NCBI GenBank assembly: GCA_030378005.1
Contig: JAUCGF010000083.1
Span: 19,035-83,034 of the forward strand
Length of the DNA: 64,000 nucleotides
Direction: 5' to 3'
Source: Desulfococcaceae bacterium HSG9
GTDB taxonomy: Bacteria > Desulfobacterota > Desulfobacteria > Desulfobacterales > JAUCGF01
Numbering within the stretch: position 1 is the first letter of the stretch; each line of letters begins with the position of its first letter. Below the pieces are notes generated by a model that saw only the letters and a program-made list of their open reading frames with translations, had not been told where the DNA came from and did no database searches. Both the position numbers and the translations under genes were made by a program. Positions 54,944-63,041 of the stretch are shown piece by piece.

Positions 54944-57529
54944 TCATTGTCCGGCGCGTACTAAACGCACATAGCAGCCGCTGCCGAAGCTGAAGTAGGT
55001 GACGCTACCGAGGTGGAAACTGACGTCCCACGCCGACCCCGACGAACCTTTTACTGTGTCAGAACTCCGGCACCACACTTGTTTTCTATTAAAAATTGAG
55101 CTGAAATACAGGCCGCCGTTTTGCTTTGTTTTTGTCAATAGAGACGTCAGTTCGTCTATTGTGGGCAGTCTCCAATCATCATAGCCTGCAAAATTGTTTC
55201 TGTTTAGTTTTTTGACATATTGCTGGGCCGTTTTGTATTTCATATATTTGGATGATCCGGCCTGCTGCCACATCAAACCGGTGGCGCGGTCTTTAATTAC
55301 CTGGCCGTTTTTAATCTTTTGAAAACGGTTCGTTGTAATTGGAACGTATTGTTTTGGACGCTTATTTTTATCAAGTTTGAACACTTCTTTAAAATAATCA
55401 TGAGAAACCGTTTTGGGTTCAGAACGTCGTGGATGAGTGATTTTTACACGGAAGGACGCAACTGGCACCAGCGTCGGTTCAGGCATTTCAACATTCTTTT
55501 GACGTTCCTTGACGGGAACGTATTGTCCGGTTCGTACTAAACGCACATAGTAGTTGAGGCTGAGGCTGTGGTAGTAGTGGACTTCGCCGCGGTCGAAAAG
55601 AACGTCCCACGCCAACCTCGACGAACCTCTATCAGAACTCCAACACCACCGTTGTTTTTTATCAAAAATCGAACTGATATACAAACCACCGTCTTGCTTT
55701 GTTTGTGTTATCAGGGACGTCAGTTCGTCTATTGTGGGAATTCTCCAATCATGGTAGCCTGCAAAATGCATTTTAACATATTTCTGTGCCGCTCCGTATT
55801 TCATATACTTAGATGACCCGGCCTGTTGCCACATCAAACCCGTGGCATGGTCTTTAATTACCTGGCCGTTTTTAATCTTTTGAAAACGGTTTGATGTAAT
55901 GGGAACGTATTGTTTAGGACGTCTTTTTTTATCAAGCTTGAATACAACTTCACACTCATTCAATGAAACCGTTTTTGGTTCAGATCGCCGCGGATGAGTG
56001 ACTTTTACATGGGATGACGCAACCGGTGTTGACGTCGGTTCAAGCATTTCAACACTCTTTTTACGTTCCTTAATAAGAAAAAATGCTGATAGCACCAAGG
56101 TCAGTATAACGATTACAGTAAGAACAATGTGAAACAAAAGGCGAAAGAATCGGAGGAGTTTAGAGAAGAAGGAATTGATTGCATCAAGGACAGTGTTAAA
56201 CACCGCTTCAATACGATTTAGTGACAATGCCAATAGCAACGTGAAGAAAGTGGCAAGTTTCGACAAAAACGACTTCTTTTGCGGTGCGGGCGGAGTTACA
56301 GGAACCGGTTTGACACGGCGATGTACTGTTGTTTTCGGAGGAGGCTTGGGTGAAGGCGGTTCAGGCACAGCCGCTTTCCTTTGCCGCGCCGCTTTGGCTG
56401 CGGCCGCTTTGCCGGCGGCCATATATTCACTGAGCGGTTTCCAACGGCCTTTACCTTCTTTACGCGGTTTGACGGGCTTGATTTTTTCGACTTCAGCAGC
56501 TGGGCTTTCAATCTGATCGGCTTCATATTCCTTCACCTGGCCGCTTTTCAAAGCCAGCGCCCATTCAATGACGGACTTGAAATCGGGCATCGGGTCCGGC
56601 TTTTCCGGTAAAACCAGCCAATCGGTTATCTCCGGAGACGCGCCGATTTTCTCGATTGCATTTATTTCAAGCGGATGCAGCGAACAGGCTTCGACCAGCA
56701 TACCGGCCAAAGCCCGGACATGCGGTTCTTCCGCTTTCATCCCGTTTTGAATCAAATCGCTTTGTTCGGGATTTTTATAATCGGCCTCTTTTAACAGCAG
56801 GCGTCTATCATCGTGAAGATTTTGCCAAAGTTCGGGTGTGATGATAGAAAGCTGATAAAGAATCGAAACCAGCGCGAAATCATCAATTTTATTGTTGAAA
56901 TGCGTCTTGTCGCGTAACGGATGCTGGTAATTGCGCAACCCCATTTCACAGGGGGGCTCATCTTTAAGCAAAGGCACGAACATGCCGTCATAGTCGATAA
57001 GCACCAATTTGTTGTCATCGCGCACCAGGATATTGCCTTCCTGGAGATCATTATGCCCCATGTTCCACTCTTGGAGCGTTTTGACGATTGTAAACAAATC
57101 GCCTGCAAAATGAGGCGCGCATTGGAAAATACCGTCATCGGCCAAGTCCTGCTCGATGGCGGCGTCCAACTGAAGGCCGCGTCCCCATTCCATCACCACG
57201 ACCGGATAGGGCGTACCTTTCACCCTGAAACCTTCATGCACATAATGAAAATCGGCCATAAAGGGAAATTGGGTGATTTGAAGGGTTTTGTGCAACGCTT
57301 CATAGCGTTCAGCACGGTCTTTCACATCACGGGTGAAAACCTTGAAAGCGTATTCACGTTTGTTTTTATCGCGGAATTTGAAAATTGCTCCGAAACCGCC
57401 GACGAACATAAAGGGATAGCCGCGCGGGTTCAGAAAAATTTCCAGCGATTCGCTTTGAAAGAAGGGAATGTTGAAATTGTTTTGGTTGACGATTGCGTTT
57501 TGGTAGTCGCGTAATGAGGGATATTGCAT
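54944..57529 (-). CDS. Membrane receptor-like kinase B: kinase-TM-DUF1566-DUF1566
   Basis: ATG 57529 starts the shared MQYPSLRDYQN; about 75 bp upstream also match kinase A. The kinase half (about 20-260) keeps HNDLQEGN and DYDG and is nearly identical to A and C. A membrane segment (about 460-484) is followed by two DUF1566 domains (about 555-665 and 735-861), each opened by a THPRRSEPKTVS linker and each with ATGLMWQQAGSSKYMKY. Each ends in a variable stretch before YVRLVR. No FGE domain. 861 aa. Confidence 0.85.
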   Translation of the reverse strand: MQYPSLRDYQNAIVNQNNFNIPFFQSESLEIFLNPRGYPFMFVGGFGAIFKFRDKNKREYAFKVFTRDVKDRAERYEALHKTLQITQFPFMADFHYVHEGFRVKGTPYPVVVMEWGRGLQLDAAIEQDLADDGIFQCAPHFAGDLFTIVKTLQEWNMGHNDLQEGNILVRDDNKLVLIDYDGMFVPLLKDEPPCEMGLRNYQHPLRDKTHFNNKIDDFALVSILYQLSIITPELWQNLHDDRRLLLKEADYKNPEQSDLIQNGMKAEEPHVRALAGMLVEACSLHPLEINAIEKIGASPEITDWLVLPEKPDPMPDFKSVIEWALALKSGQVKEYEADQIESPAAEVEKIKPVKPRKEGKGRWKPLSEYMAAGKAAAAKAARQRKAAVPEPPSPKPPPKTTVHRRVKPVPVTPPAPQKKSFLSKLATFFTLLLALSLNRIEAVFNTVLDAINSFFSKLLRFFRLLFHIVLTVIVILTLVLSAFFLIKERKKSVEMLEPTSTPVASSHVKVTHPRRSEPKTVSLNECEVVFKLDKKRRPKQYVPITSNRFQKIKNGQVIKDHATGLMWQQAGSSKYMKYGAAQKYVKMHFAGYHDWRIPTIDELTSLITQTKQDGGLYISSIFDKKQRWCWSSDRGSSRLAWDVLFDRGEVHYYHSLSLNYYVRLVRTGQYVPVKERQKNVEMPEPTLVPVASFRVKITHPRRSEPKTVSHDYFKEVFKLDKNKRPKQYVPITTNRFQKIKNGQVIKDRATGLMWQQAGSSKYMKYKTAQQYVKKLNRNNFAGYDDWRLPTIDELTSLLTKTKQNGGLYFSSIFNRKQVWCRSSDTVKGSSGSAWDVSFHLGSVTYFSFGSGCYVRLVRAGQ
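54971..55027 (-). other. Candidate DGR variable region, kinase B second DUF1566 domain
   Basis: All 19 codons between TGG (55028-55030) and the invariant GTGCGTTTAGTACG word (54957-54970) end in C or T. Against the kinase A copy, the first two codon bases differ at most positions while the third stays pyrimidine. Confidence 0.75.
55547..55606 (-). other. Candidate DGR variable region, kinase B first DUF1566 domain
   Basis: Twenty codons lie between TGG (55607-55609) and the same 14-bp word (55533-55546); 19 end in C or T, the exception being GAA. It is one codon longer than the other two copies. Confidence 0.7.
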
Positions 57530-57698
57530 TGTTGCGGTCCTTTTACATTTTACCCTTTGATGAAGGATGCCAAAAGGTTGCATCTGAAACTCAAACAGGC
57601 ACACGACCGGATTGATAATCTTCTATCGTATTTTGTCCCTCCGCCCTCTGTACGGCGGCAGCACTCAATTCCGCGCGTAGTGCCTTCTCCAGTTTGGC

Positions 57699-60600
57699 TC
57701 AATCTTGACCTGGTAATGACATCACGAGGCGCACGCCGGTACTGCTATCGCTGTCATCCGGGTGACTGGGGAAGCCGCGAGAGGCGCTGCGACAACCACT
57801 GGCGTGGTAGTACCAGGAACCGCCGCGCATACGTTTCCCTCTGTTAGAAGGGCCGACCGGATCCGTAACCGCATCTTGAGGATAGTTATTATAAGACCCG
57901 CCGTCCTGACACCACTCCCACACATTGCCGTGCATATCATATAATCCCCAGGCGTTTGGATTAAAACTGGCGACCGGCATTGTTTTTCTTCGAGATCTCC
58001 CCTTGGTGCATCCTGATAAAGGATTACCGTTATAATTGGCCTGATCAGCGGAAAGGCATTTTCCGAAAGCAAACGGTGTCTGTGTCCCGGCGCGACAGGC
58101 ATACTCCCATTGCGCCTCGGTCGGCAGACTATATCTGGTGTTTTTTGCATCGCTATTAAGCTTTTGGATAAACTTCTGAGTATCATTCCAAGAAACCATC
58201 TCAACCGGACAATCATCACCGCAACCTTTAAAACTGGACGGATTTTTACCCATCACCTTTTCCCACTGCCCTTGAGTAACTTCGGTGGTTTGCATGTAAA
58301 ATCCCTTTGTTAAAATCACCTTGTGCAGTCTTTCTTTGGAATAACGGGCCCGTCCTTGTTCATATTTCGGGCTGCCCATCATAAACACACCCGGTGGAAT
58401 ATGAACAAACTCCATACCCAGGGAATTTACTAAGCGCGGTTTATCTGACGTATCATATTCATGTACGGCCTTTGTTGTTAACACGACCGGTTCCGTTAGT
58501 TCTTTTTTAACCTGCGCTTTCAACGGGATTGCTTCTTGGGGCTCCGGTTTAAGCGGTGCCTGTAATGACATCACGAGGCGGACACCTATATAGTTAAGGC
58601 CTCCCCCCGCGCCATTAGTAGAGCTACTGTCGCTACGACAAAAACTGGCATGTGCGTGCCAGGAACCGCCGCGTAAGATCCTATGAAAGCCAATAGAAGA
58701 GCCAACCGGATCTGTAACGGTACCTTGTTGAAGATAGTGATCGTCCCGATCCTGACACCATTCAGACACATTGCCGTGCATATCATACAAACCCCATTGA
58801 TTAGGTTCAAGACTGGCCACGTCAATTGGTTTTTTACGGTATTTGCCTTTGGGACAGCTCTGCAACGGGTGGCTACCATTATAATTCGCCTGATCTGTCG
58901 ACAAACATCTCCCGAACGCAAACGGCGTCCGTGTTCCGGCGCGACAGGCATACTCCCACTGCGCTTCCGTCGGCAGTCTATATTTGGTGTTTTTTTCATT
59001 GCGATTAAGTTTTTTGATAAATTTCTGAACATCATACCAAGAAACACTCTCAACCGGGCAATCATCACCGCAACGCCTAAAAAAGGACGGATTTCCTCCC
59101 ATTATCTTTTTCCATTGCCCTTGGGTCACTTCGGTTGTTTGCATGTAAAATCCCTTGCTTAAAATCACCTTATGCTGCCACACATTCGCATTAGAAGCGG
59201 TCATAAACTCGCCGGGCGGAATGTAGACAAACTCCATGCCCAGGGAATTTTTGAATTTCGGCTTACTAACGCGATTGTTTTTAGGTTCATGTTCAGGCTG
59301 TGCCTTTAACGGTGTTGCTACTTGAGGCTTGGGTTCAGATCGCCGCGGATGAGTGATTTTTTCAGGTTTAAGTTTAATAAGAATACAGGCGCAAGTGGCA
59401 AAGGTCAGCAAGGCGATTGCAATAACGACAAAGCGAAATGTTAATTTGATGCGGCTCAACGCCAATGCTGTTAATAACGTGAAAAAAGTGACAAGTTTCG
59501 AAAAAAAAGACTTCTTTTGCGGTGCGGGCGGAGTCACCGGAGCCGGTTTGACACGGCTGCGAACTGTTTTGGGAGGAGGCTTGGGTGTGGTCGGTCGAGG
59601 CGTCGTCGCTTTCCTCTGCTGGGCTACTTTTGCGGCGGCTGCTTTGCCGGCGGCCATATATTCACTGAGCGGTTTCCAACGGCCAGCCCCTTCTTTACGC
59701 GGTTTGACGGCCTTGATTTTTTCGACTTCAGCAGCGGGGCTTTCAATCTGATCGGCTTCATATTCTTTCACCTGGCCGCTTTTCAAAGCCAGCGCCCATT
59801 CAATGACGGACTTGAAATCGGGCATCGGGTCCGGCTTTTCCGGTAAAACCAGCCAGTCGGTTATTTCCGGAGACGCGCCGATTTTTTCGATTGCATTTAT
59901 TTCAAGCGGATGCAGCGAACAGGCTTTGACCAACAGTGCAGCCAAAGCCCGGGCATGCGGCTCTTCCGCTTTCAGCCCGTTTTGAATCAATTCGCTTTGT
60001 TCGGGATTTTTATAATCGACCTCTTTTAGCAGCAGACGCCGGTCATCGTGAAGTTTCAGCCAAAGTTCGGGTGTGATGATGGAAAGTTGGTAAAGAATCG
60101 AAACAAGGGCGAAATCATCAATTTTATTATTGAAATGCGTCTTGTCGCGTTCAGGATGCTGGTAATTGCGCAAGCCCATTTCACATGGAGCTTCATCTTT
60201 AAGTAGCGGCACAAACATGCCATCATAGTCGATCAGCACCAGTTTGTTGTCATCGCGCACCAGGATGTTGCCTTCCTGGAGATCGTTATGACCCATATTC
60301 CACTCTTGCAGTGTTTTGACGATTGTGAACAGATTGCCTGCAAAATGGGGCGCGCACTGGAAAATACCGTCATCGGCCAAGTCCTGCTCGATGGCGGCGT
60401 CCAACTGAAGGCCGCGTCCCCATTCCATCACCACGACCGGATAAGGCTCACCTTTCACCTTAAAACCTTCATGCACATAATTAAAATCGGCCATAAAGGG
60501 AAATTTGGTGATTTGCAAGGTTTTGTGCAGCGCTTCATAGCGTTCAGCGCGGTCTTTCACATCACGGGTGAAAACCTTGAAAGCGTATTCGCGTTTGTTT

Positions 60601-60764
60601 TTATCGCGGAACTTGAAGATGGCTCCGAAACCGCCGACAAACATAAAGGGGTAGCCGCGGGGGTTGAGGAAAATTTCCAGAGATTCGCTTTGAAAGAAAG
60701 GAATATTGAAATTATTTTGGTTGACGATTGTGTTTTGGTAGTCGCGTAGGGATGGGTATTGCAT
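57699..60764 (-). CDS. Membrane receptor-like kinase C: kinase-TM-FGE-FGE
   Basis: 1021 aa from the shared MQYPSLRDYQN. The kinase has VGGFGA (43-48), Lys63, HNDLQEGN (159-166) and Asp179. A Lys/Pro-rich linker and a membrane segment (about 438-460) are followed by one ITHPRRSEP linker and two FGE-type domains (about 505-735 and 778-1021). Each has NSLGMEFVxIPPG, TTEVTQGQW, LPTEAQWEYACRAGT, MHGNVxEWCQD and RGGSW, and ends in GVRLVMSL after a variable stretch. It is closest to the PP2C gene and heads the kinase series. Confidence 0.85.
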   Translation of the reverse strand: MQYPSLRDYQNTIVNQNNFNIPFFQSESLEIFLNPRGYPFMFVGGFGAIFKFRDKNKREYAFKVFTRDVKDRAERYEALHKTLQITKFPFMADFNYVHEGFKVKGEPYPVVVMEWGRGLQLDAAIEQDLADDGIFQCAPHFAGNLFTIVKTLQEWNMGHNDLQEGNILVRDDNKLVLIDYDGMFVPLLKDEAPCEMGLRNYQHPERDKTHFNNKIDDFALVSILYQLSIITPELWLKLHDDRRLLLKEVDYKNPEQSELIQNGLKAEEPHARALAALLVKACSLHPLEINAIEKIGASPEITDWLVLPEKPDPMPDFKSVIEWALALKSGQVKEYEADQIESPAAEVEKIKAVKPRKEGAGRWKPLSEYMAAGKAAAAKVAQQRKATTPRPTTPKPPPKTVRSRVKPAPVTPPAPQKKSFFSKLVTFFTLLTALALSRIKLTFRFVVIAIALLTFATCACILIKLKPEKITHPRRSEPKPQVATPLKAQPEHEPKNNRVSKPKFKNSLGMEFVYIPPGEFMTASNANVWQHKVILSKGFYMQTTEVTQGQWKKIMGGNPSFFRRCGDDCPVESVSWYDVQKFIKKLNRNEKNTKYRLPTEAQWEYACRAGTRTPFAFGRCLSTDQANYNGSHPLQSCPKGKYRKKPIDVASLEPNQWGLYDMHGNVSEWCQDRDDHYLQQGTVTDPVGSSIGFHRILRGGSWHAHASFCRSDSSSTNGAGGGLNYIGVRLVMSLQAPLKPEPQEAIPLKAQVKKELTEPVVLTTKAVHEYDTSDKPRLVNSLGMEFVHIPPGVFMMGSPKYEQGRARYSKERLHKVILTKGFYMQTTEVTQGQWEKVMGKNPSSFKGCGDDCPVEMVSWNDTQKFIQKLNSDAKNTRYSLPTEAQWEYACRAGTQTPFAFGKCLSADQANYNGNPLSGCTKGRSRRKTMPVASFNPNAWGLYDMHGNVWEWCQDGGSYNNYPQDAVTDPVGPSNRGKRMRGGSWYYHASGCRSASRGFPSHPDDSDSSTGVRLVMSLPGQD
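57735..57812 (-). other. Candidate DGR variable region, kinase C second FGE domain
   Basis: Twenty-six codons follow RGGSW (TGG at 57813-57815) and precede GVRLVMSL; 25 end in C or T, with CCG the exception. The 19-bp stretch after it (57713-57731) is identical to that at 58562-58580. Residue pattern YYHASGCRSASRGFPSH fits randomised AAC/AAT codons. Confidence 0.75.
58584..58658 (-). other. Candidate DGR variable region, kinase C first FGE domain
   Basis: Twenty-five codons follow RGGSW (TGG at 58659-58661) and precede GVRLVMSL; 20 end in C or T. It shares the framing bases GCC AGY and TGY CGY AGC with the second FGE copy but differs elsewhere and is one codon shorter. Confidence 0.65.
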
Positions 60765-60839
60765 TGTTGCAGTCCTTTATGTTAAAAATGGAATGCGGAC
60801 GGTACGGAACAGACAGTTTGGAACGGGTTGAAATCTTCA

Positions 60840-60872
60840 AGAAACCGGGTTTTTTCAAAAAACCCGGTTTCT
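60840..60872. terminator. Perfect hairpin between PP2C and kinase C
   Basis: Arms AGAAACCGGGTTTTTT (60840-60855) and AAAAAACCCGGTTTCT (60857-60872) pair around a 1-nt loop. It follows the PP2C stop by 8 bp in the minus direction and has a T run within the stem. It could attenuate read-through into the kinase genes. Confidence 0.7.
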
Positions 60873-60880
60873 AAAAATTG

Positions 60881-61639
60881 CTAAACAAAATACAAATCCG
60901 GTCGGGCTGTAAGGAAACAAACCGCGACATCGTCATTTTTCATTCCCTCGGCATTGCGAAAAGTATCGATAACTTCTTTAAAAGCCATATCATCCTTGCA
61001 TTGAAGCATCTTGAGCAACTTGTTCGGATGGTTGCCGGAGGAAACAGTTTTGAAAAGAAACTCGCTCAACGCATCGGTGGCCATAACAATCAGCTCGTCA
61101 GGCTGTGAACTGATTTCAGCCTGAGCGATTTTATAAGGCGTTTTGGCTTGCAACGCGGCTTTTGAGCGAATCAGGTCAGGGACGTTATTGAAATCCCGCA
61201 TCGCCTTGTAAGGAAAGGTGAACATAGGCTCACCGGCCCGGTTAAACACAAACAGATTGACATCTCCGACAGCGAAAAGCGTCAATTGCAGGGCGGTGTC
61301 AGCGGTTGCGTCCGTTTTTTGCACCAAGGCGGTCAGGAGCGTGGCGTAGCTGCCTTCCATCAGAAACTTTCTTAATGCCGATGGCCGGGTGATTTCAGGC
61401 TGAAATGATTCTCGAAGGTTCTCTAAACCGTCTTCAAAATGCTGTTCGGATTGGATCCAATCCGCTTCAAAATTATGGCAGAGATGCCGAGACCATTCCC
61501 GTGAAAAAACGCCGGTGCTGGCACCATCGGCCACGCGAATCAAAAGAGCGGCAGCACCGGCAGGGTTTACCGCAACGGCGTCTTCATTTTGAAAATCTTC
61601 CAGGCCGGCCTTGGGGGTTGTATAAATACGTGTTTTCAT
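60881..61639 (-). CDS. PP2C-family serine/threonine phosphatase
   Basis: The 252-aa protein has the PP2C metal-site pattern: NEDAVAV, LIRVADGAST (the DG motif), FAVGDVNLFVF, VMATDALSEFLF and NDDVAVCF at the end. No membrane segment is seen, so it acts in the cytosol. It starts 2 bp after the vWA stop, giving tight coupling. It would remove phosphates placed by kinases A-C. The PP2C-vWA-kinase combination is the TerY-P triad. Confidence 0.88.
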   Translation of the reverse strand: MKTRIYTTPKAGLEDFQNEDAVAVNPAGAAALLIRVADGASTGVFSREWSRHLCHNFEADWIQSEQHFEDGLENLRESFQPEITRPSALRKFLMEGSYATLLTALVQKTDATADTALQLTLFAVGDVNLFVFNRAGEPMFTFPYKAMRDFNNVPDLIRSKAALQAKTPYKIAQAEISSQPDELIVMATDALSEFLFKTVSSGNHPNKLLKMLQCKDDMAFKEVIDTFRNAEGMKNDDVAVCFLTARPDLYFV

Positions 61640-61641
61640 AA

Positions 61642-62421
61642 TTATCCTATCAAACGGGTGCCGATGTCGAAAAATTTGGAAAGATCGTCCGGCTGGGCGT
61701 TGAACATGTAGCCGCGTGCGTCATCCGGAACATGGCTGTAAGTCTCTCGCGCTCTTTGCAGAAAGCTATCCGGAAGAACAGCGGACATTTGAAACAGAGC
61801 TTTTTGATGTTTGTCTCCCACAGGTTCCAATGACGGAAAAATGATCACTTCGGACAGGTTGTCACCGATGTGGATATTCATAATAGCACAGGCGCCATCA
61901 TCGGTTTGCACTTTCGTGTGAATTTCCTGAGCCGTAGAAACCGGATCATCAGTCGTCCATTGTCCGTCACTTACATGCAACAGCACCGGCGGGAAACTGG
62001 CCGGATGCGCCTTTGCCCAACGCTTCAGAACGTCATAAGCCAAATTGAAACCGGCTTTCATATCCGTATTGACCTTTTGAGTGGGGTCTTCCAGCCAGAC
62101 CGGTTTTTCAATGGGAACGCCGTCAATGTCGCCTTGTTCCATTTTGAGCGGGTTATGGGCCAGGTCGATTATCGATTGAACCGGCTTGATGATTTGGGCG
62201 CCATCACCATAACCCAATATGCCGAGTTCGAAATAGGCTCGAATTTCAGTTCCTTTTTCACATGCAAGAATCACCTGATCAATGGTCTTATTGCACAAAC
62301 CGGCCAAAAAGGCTCCCCTGCTCATATTCGTGGAACCGTAAACTTCGCTCATGGAATAAGAACAGTCGAACAAAAAAAGAATCAAGGCCGGGTTATCCCG
62401 GCTGATTTCAGCTTGGTACAT
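61642..62421 (-). CDS. vWA domain protein, TerY-like
   Basis: The 259-aa vWA domain keeps the MIDAS metal site: DxSxS as FDCSYSM (about residues 18-24), a later Thr in VNTDMKAGF and Asp in HVSDGQW. It lacks a signal peptide. This fits TerY-like proteins that recruit partners in Ter-linked phosphorylation systems. ATG 62421 follows AAAGGAG. It lies 2 bp before the PP2C gene. Confidence 0.88.
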   Translation of the reverse strand: MYQAEISRDNPALILFLFDCSYSMSEVYGSTNMSRGAFLAGLCNKTIDQVILACEKGTEIRAYFELGILGYGDGAQIIKPVQSIIDLAHNPLKMEQGDIDGVPIEKPVWLEDPTQKVNTDMKAGFNLAYDVLKRWAKAHPASFPPVLLHVSDGQWTTDDPVSTAQEIHTKVQTDDGACAIMNIHIGDNLSEVIIFPSLEPVGDKHQKALFQMSAVLPDSFLQRARETYSHVPDDARGYMFNAQPDDLSKFFDIGTRLIG

Positions 62422-62448
62422 GATTTCACTCCTTTGGTTTTAGGGTTA

Positions 62449-62955
62449 TCAGTCAGTCGCGATTGTTGAATTTTTCAGTATATCCACAACCATTGTAAGC
62501 TTAGATGTAAAATTTTCATACGCGCGGTTAAAGGAAGCTTCCATCTCGGCAGCATGGTTTTCAGGCGATTCCGAAGTATTTGCGGCCGTTTGCGCATGTT
62601 CAGACGTTTTAATATCTTTCAGGAAACGTTGACGTGCCTCTTGAAAGGTTTTCAGGTAGTAATCATAATTTTCGATTAACGTTGATTTGTTGACGCCCAG
62701 GGTTTCCGAGGCGGAGAGCGCCAGTTGAACAGCTTGCCGTTCAGATCGTCCTTGAGCGCAGGCATTTTTAAAAATCTGCCGGAATTCATAAAGATCGAAT
62801 CCGGGGAGATTGTGCGTGGCCATGGTTTGTTCAAGGGTGCGGGCAAAATGTTTATAAACAGCATCATCAAGCTTGGCCCGTTTTTCGTTGTCCGAAGCGT
62901 TGATATAAGCGCTGTCAGATTTAAGCGTGTTTCTGATTTTTTCAAATAATGCCAT
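62449..62955 (-). CDS. Helical cytosolic protein of unknown function, TerY-P operon
   Basis: The 168-aa sequence from ATG 62955 (after GGAGG) is nearly all predicted helix, with LDDAVYKHFARTLEQTMATHNLPGF and YDYYLKTFQEARQRFLKDI. No motif is recognised. It is 27 bp ahead of the vWA gene and probably belongs to the same transcript. It is longer than the DGR accessory protein Avd and lacks its usual basic character, so I do not call it that. Confidence 0.6.
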   Translation of the reverse strand: MALFEKIRNTLKSDSAYINASDNEKRAKLDDAVYKHFARTLEQTMATHNLPGFDLYEFRQIFKNACAQGRSERQAVQLALSASETLGVNKSTLIENYDYYLKTFQEARQRFLKDIKTSEHAQTAANTSESPENHAAEMEASFNRAYENFTSKLTMVVDILKNSTIATD

Positions 62956-63041
62956 ACAATCCTCCTTCACAAAAAATCACAAATTATGGAATCCGAGAGT
63001 AAATATTTGGACAAAAATTTTCCGGTTTTTTAAAAAGCCGA

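Noticed and set aside
56175..59846. Long plus-strand frames opposite the kinase genes
   Set aside because: They recur at the same relative position in all three paralogs and mirror the low-complexity Lys/Pro/Ala linker; no ribosome sites or known motifs.
49924..60764. Search for a DGR reverse transcriptase, Avd or template repeat within the window
   Set aside because: No RT motif (such as a Y/FxDD box in a suitable frame) and no AAC-rich near-copy of the variable blocks was found, so only remote targets are claimed.
62449..62955. Avd-like DGR accessory protein
   Set aside because: The protein is helical but longer and not basic like Avd; no RT nearby.
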